A stretch of DNA of 7,736 nucleotides, taken from an uncultured Clostridia bacterium. GTDB taxonomy: Bacteria > Bacillota_A > Clostridia > Christensenellales > Aristaeellaceae. A program made the position numbers and the translations under genes. Positions 6,065 through 7,736 of the stretch are shown one piece after another. Location of the stretch: assembly GCA_947165745.1 (NCBI GenBank), contig CAMVBO010000070.1:1-7736 (forward strand), in the 5' to 3' direction. The notes beneath the pieces are model-generated. The model was not told where the DNA came from, did no database searches, and saw nothing but the letters and a program-made list of their open reading frames with translations. Positions within the stretch are counted from its first letter, which is position 1, and every line of letters begins with the position of its first letter.

Positions 6065-6152
6065 CACCCCAATTCAGAACTGTTACGTTTTTCGCCGCGC
6101 CCCAATCACAGCGCGGGCGCAGCAACGGCATCCCTACAGAAAATGCGCAGGA
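6065..6152. other. Intergenic stretch with a small inverted repeat, no gene
   Basis: GCGCCC (6097-6102) and GGGCGC (6115-6120) are perfect 6-bp arms 12 bp apart. The rest has no gene-like feature. Short reading frames crossing it on both strands run through the flanking hairpin repeats and lack ribosome sites, so they are rejected as genes. The stretch looks like part of the same repeat mosaic. Confidence 0.4.
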
Positions 6153-6283
6153 AGCCGGATTGCCACGTCGGCCTGACGGCCTCCTCGCAATGACGTTGCG
6201 CGCATTTTTTCGTGAAGTACACAACAGCAGCGTACTGCGTCATTGCAAGGAGAATCCAGGGGATTCGACGTGGCAATCCGGCT
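6153..6283. repeat. Large interrupted inverted repeat (MITE-like or REP-like), about 130 bp
   Basis: The outer arms are a perfect 18-bp match: AGCCGGATTGCCACGTCG (6153-6170) against its complement at 6266-6283. After an unpaired patch, inner arms CTCCTCGCAATGACG (6181-6195) and CGTCATTGCAAGGAG (6238-6252) match at 14 of 15. A further 5-bp stem, AGTAC/GTACT (6216-6220, 6232-6236), lies in the loop. The arm motif 'CGTCATTGC-AGGAG…GACGTGGCAATCC' is a dispersed repeat I recall from many bacterial genomes, here as two facing copies. It has no coding capacity, so any mobility would need an outside transposase. No clear target-site duplication was found. Confidence 0.75.
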
Positions 6284-6294
6284 CTCTTTTCCTG

Positions 6295-6319
6295 AAAAAA
6301 AGATTCTTGTTTTGATCTT
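6295..6319 (-). terminator. Weak intrinsic terminator after the L,D-transpeptidase gene
   Basis: On the minus strand a 5-bp stem AAGAT/ATCTT (6319-6315 with 6304-6300) with a 10-nt loop runs directly into a T-run (complement of the seven A residues at 6295-6301). It overlaps the TAA stop at 6320-6318. The stem is short and AT-only, so termination may rely partly on the large inverted repeat just beyond. Confidence 0.35.
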
Positions 6320-7412
6320 ACTTGATCACGATCTTCACCCCGGGCCTGGCCCACTGAATGACCATCTTCATCGAGGCCTGGGGGATGGCCACGCAGCCGC
6401 CGGTGGACTTCTTGGAGCCGGTGCAGTGCAGGAAGATGCAGCTGCCCTTGCCCGGCGTGCCGTTGGCGTTGTAGTCGATGAACATGCAGTAGTTATACAC
6501 GCCCTTGTAGTTGATCAGGTATTCGTCGGCGGAGGTGTGCTTGCGGTCCGCCGTGCGCTCGTCCACCAGCTGGTTGTAGTACTTGCTGCTGGATGCGCCG
6601 CACCAGTAGTGATACTTCGTCACCTTGGTATAGGGCATGTTCGCGCCGGGATCGTCCAGGATGCCGAAGGGCGTGGTCAGGTTGAATACGCCCACGGGGG
6701 TCTTCTTGTCCCCGGCCACGGTCTTGCCCATGCCGTTGGCGCCCACATAGGCCTTGCACTGGTACAGCTGCTGCCAGGCGCCGTTCTGCTTTTCATACAG
6801 CGTTAAATTGGCGTTGCTGCCGGAGGTGTGTTCCACCAGCACCACCTGGGTGGCGTCGCCCACCACGTCAAGGGGGCTGACCGCCTCGCCCTGGCTGGCG
6901 GCGGGGCTGCCCACCGTCACCTGCACCAGCAGCTTTTGCTGACCATAGCGCACCAGCACCTGGGTCGTGCCCGCCTTTTTGCCGGTGACGACGCCCTTCT
7001 TGGAGACGGTGGCGATCTTCTTGTTCTGGACGGCATAGCGCTCCAGGCCACCCCGGGGCAGGCTGACCTTCTCGCCCACGGCCAGGTTCAACACCTTGGG
7101 CAGCACCACCACGCCGCACTTGGCGGCCTTCGCGCCGCCGCCGGAGGCGGTGAGCACGGCCCGGCCCGGCTTCACGGCGGTCACCCTGCCGCCCCAGACC
7201 TGCAGCACCTGCTCGTCGCTGCTCTCCCAGATGATCGCATCCGCGCCGATGCCCTTCAGCTTAGGCGTCAGCGTCACTTCGCCGCCCACCGGCATCAGCC
7301 CCATCTTCACCGGGAATTTGATGGTGGGCTTCTTCGCCGCCAGCGCGCCCACGGGCAGCGCGAGCATGAGCGCCGCCAGCAGCAGCGCGCAGATCCATCT
7401 CTTCTTCAGCAT
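6318..7412 (-). CDS. Secreted L,D-transpeptidase (YkuD) with two Ig-like (BIG2-type) repeats
   Basis: A 364-residue exported protein. Residues 1-26 are a signal peptide (MLKKRW, hydrophobic core ALLLAALMLALP, then VGALA-AK). Residues about 28-100 and 104-168 look like bacterial Ig-like BIG2 repeats; both carry the V(T)A/TGxKxGxxxV pattern (AVKPGRAVLTA, VTGKKAGTTQVLV). Residues about 190-363 are the YkuD catalytic domain, with GKKTPVGVFNL-like substrate-loop residues at 235-245 and the active-site block IFLHCTGSKKSTGGCVAIP: His329 and catalytic Cys340. Such enzymes form 3-3 peptidoglycan cross-links or attach proteins to the wall, acting outside the membrane. The second ATG (7412-7410) is chosen: GGGAGGA (7425-7419) lies 6 nt upstream, whereas the ATG at 7418 abuts that site. 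A longer upstream frame of about 100 codons lacks a signal peptide and ribosome site. It appears monocistronic. Confidence 0.92.
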   Translation of the reverse strand: MLKKRWICALLLAALMLALPVGALAAKKPTIKFPVKMGLMPVGGEVTLTPKLKGIGADAIIWESSDEQVLQVWGGRVTAVKPGRAVLTASGGGAKAAKCGVVVLPKVLNLAVGEKVSLPRGGLERYAVQNKKIATVSKKGVVTGKKAGTTQVLVRYGQQKLLVQVTVGSPAASQGEAVSPLDVVGDATQVVLVEHTSGSNANLTLYEKQNGAWQQLYQCKAYVGANGMGKTVAGDKKTPVGVFNLTTPFGILDDPGANMPYTKVTKYHYWCGASSSKYYNQLVDERTADRKHTSADEYLINYKGVYNYCMFIDYNANGTPGKGSCIFLHCTGSKKSTGGCVAIPQASMKMVIQWARPGVKIVIK

Positions 7413-7614
7413 ATCCATTCCTCCCAAGGGCACACAGGCCCAGAGATACACCATTATCCTATCACACAATGTTGACATGGGTGTAAGCATCCATGGGCAG
7501 GAATGGGGAAAAACCTTGGCATTGCGGCGCCACGACGGCAGGGGCTTCCGGAAATACGCACCCGTCTGCCCGGACGGCGAAACCCGGGAGGACGACGGCA
7601 TCGTCAACAAGCTG
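7413..7614. other. Intergenic region upstream of the L,D-transpeptidase gene
   Basis: On the minus strand it holds the ribosome site and a lone -10-like GATAAT (7458-7453), with no acceptable -35 at 16-18 bp. An imperfect dyad, CATGGGTG (7476-7483) with CATCCATG (7488-7495; 7 of 8 pairs), lies where a -35 or operator would be. From 7496 to 7614 several frames are open on both strands, but none has a ribosome site or a recognisable product. Confidence 0.4.
7453..7458 (-). promoter_or_regulatory. Possible -10 box of the L,D-transpeptidase gene
   Basis: GATAAT matches the -10 consensus at 5 of 6 positions and would start transcription near 7446, about 34 nt before the chosen ATG. The -35 position reads CCCATG, so the promoter is weak, regulator-dependent, or elsewhere. 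Confidence 0.3.
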
Positions 7615-7644
7615 AAGGCAGGGGCGCCGCGGCGCCCCTGCCTT
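7615..7644. terminator. Perfect 30-bp GC-rich palindrome, probable terminator of the upstream gene
   Basis: The sequence from 7615 to 7644 is its own reverse complement. It can form a stem of at least 13 bp (AAGGCAGGGGCGC…) with a tiny CG-rich loop. It lies 12 bp after the stop codon of the minus-strand gene ending at 7657, where an intrinsic terminator is expected. The base following the stem on the minus strand is not a T-run (CAGCTTGTTG), so termination efficiency is uncertain. Confidence 0.5.
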
Positions 7645-7656
7645 GTTGTCACTTTC

Positions 7657-7736
7657 TCAGGCCAGATGGCCCTTTTTCTCAATCTGCCAGACGACCTCGT
7701 CCACGTACTTTTCACAGATTTCGTCGCTGCCGGCCT
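7657..7736 (-). CDS. C-terminal end of an unrecognised gene (runs off window)
   Basis: The minus strand from the right edge reads 25 codons ending in TGA (7659-7657): GSDEICEKYVDEVVWQIEKK followed by GHLA, with one Ala before it. The charged, helix-like composition, G/C-ending codons (GAC, GTC, AAG, CTG) and a strong palindrome just past the stop all support a true gene end. Too little is visible to name a family. The gap to the L,D-transpeptidase start is 244 bp, with the palindrome between, so the two are probably separate transcripts. Confidence 0.65.
   Translation of the reverse strand, partial: AGSDEICEKYVDEVVWQIEKKGHLA

Noticed and set aside
6153..6283. Insertion sequence
   Set aside because: It is only about 130 bp and has no transposase; at most it is a non-autonomous element.
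5949..6354. Short hypothetical proteins on both strands across 5949-6354
   Set aside because: They are translations of the hairpin repeats (for example …RRPSGRRGNPAS…), lack ribosome sites, and overlap the feo promoter or the end of the transpeptidase gene.
6318..7715. 465-residue version of the L,D-transpeptidase
   Set aside because: Its extra N-terminus crosses the neighbouring gene's end and the 30-bp palindrome; the signal peptide and GGGAGGA site place the start at 7412.

Overview
The window is GC-rich bacterial DNA with strongly G/C-ending codons. It most likely comes from a Gram-positive anaerobe of the Bacillota/Clostridia, possibly a gut lineage. The grounds are a FeoA-FeoB fusion followed by a small FeoB-associated Cys-rich membrane protein, a secreted L,D-transpeptidase with Ig-like repeats, strong Shine-Dalgarno sites, and intergenic hairpin repeats of a kind common in clostridial genomes. 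The taxon is inferred; no marker gene is present.

Layout: (1) 1-1876, minus strand: two half-size ABC exporter genes overlapping by 4 bp. The first-transcribed gene (164-1876) is complete and has degenerate catalytic residues; the second (1-167) runs off the left edge. They look like a heterodimeric exporter pair. (2) 1877-2070: divergent control region with a promoter on each strand and a two-arm dyad over the plus-strand promoter. (3) 2071-3000, plus strand: a three-helix membrane protein with an extracytoplasmic HELTH metalloprotease-like site, resembling the DUF3810 family. A strong hairpin at 3004-3039 separates it from the convergent genes. (4) 3054-5867, minus strand: ferrous iron uptake locus, a fused FeoA-FeoB (3525-5867) and a 49-residue FeoB-associated Cys-rich membrane protein (3054-3203). 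The 321-bp gap between them holds a G-tract repeat array touching the feoB stop codon and a double-hairpin repeat. (5) 5940-6000: feo promoter buried in overlapping AGTTAA/TTAACT dyads, probably a metalloregulator operator. (6) 6000-6300: no gene; a mosaic of hairpin-forming repeats, including a large interrupted inverted repeat. (7) 6318-7412, minus strand: secreted L,D-transpeptidase (YkuD) with two Ig-like repeats. (8) 7657-7736, minus strand: the last 25 codons of an unrecognised gene, then a perfect 30-bp palindrome.

Working together: the feo genes form an iron(II) importer likely repressed by metal, and the ABC pair should act as one exporter. The L,D-transpeptidase modifies the cell wall. 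The membrane metalloprotease-like gene has no clear link to its neighbours beyond the shared divergent control region. I found no phage, plasmid, CRISPR, tRNA or rRNA feature. The most unusual elements are non-coding: the G-tract array at the feoB stop, the nested dyads at the feo promoter, and the repeat mosaic.
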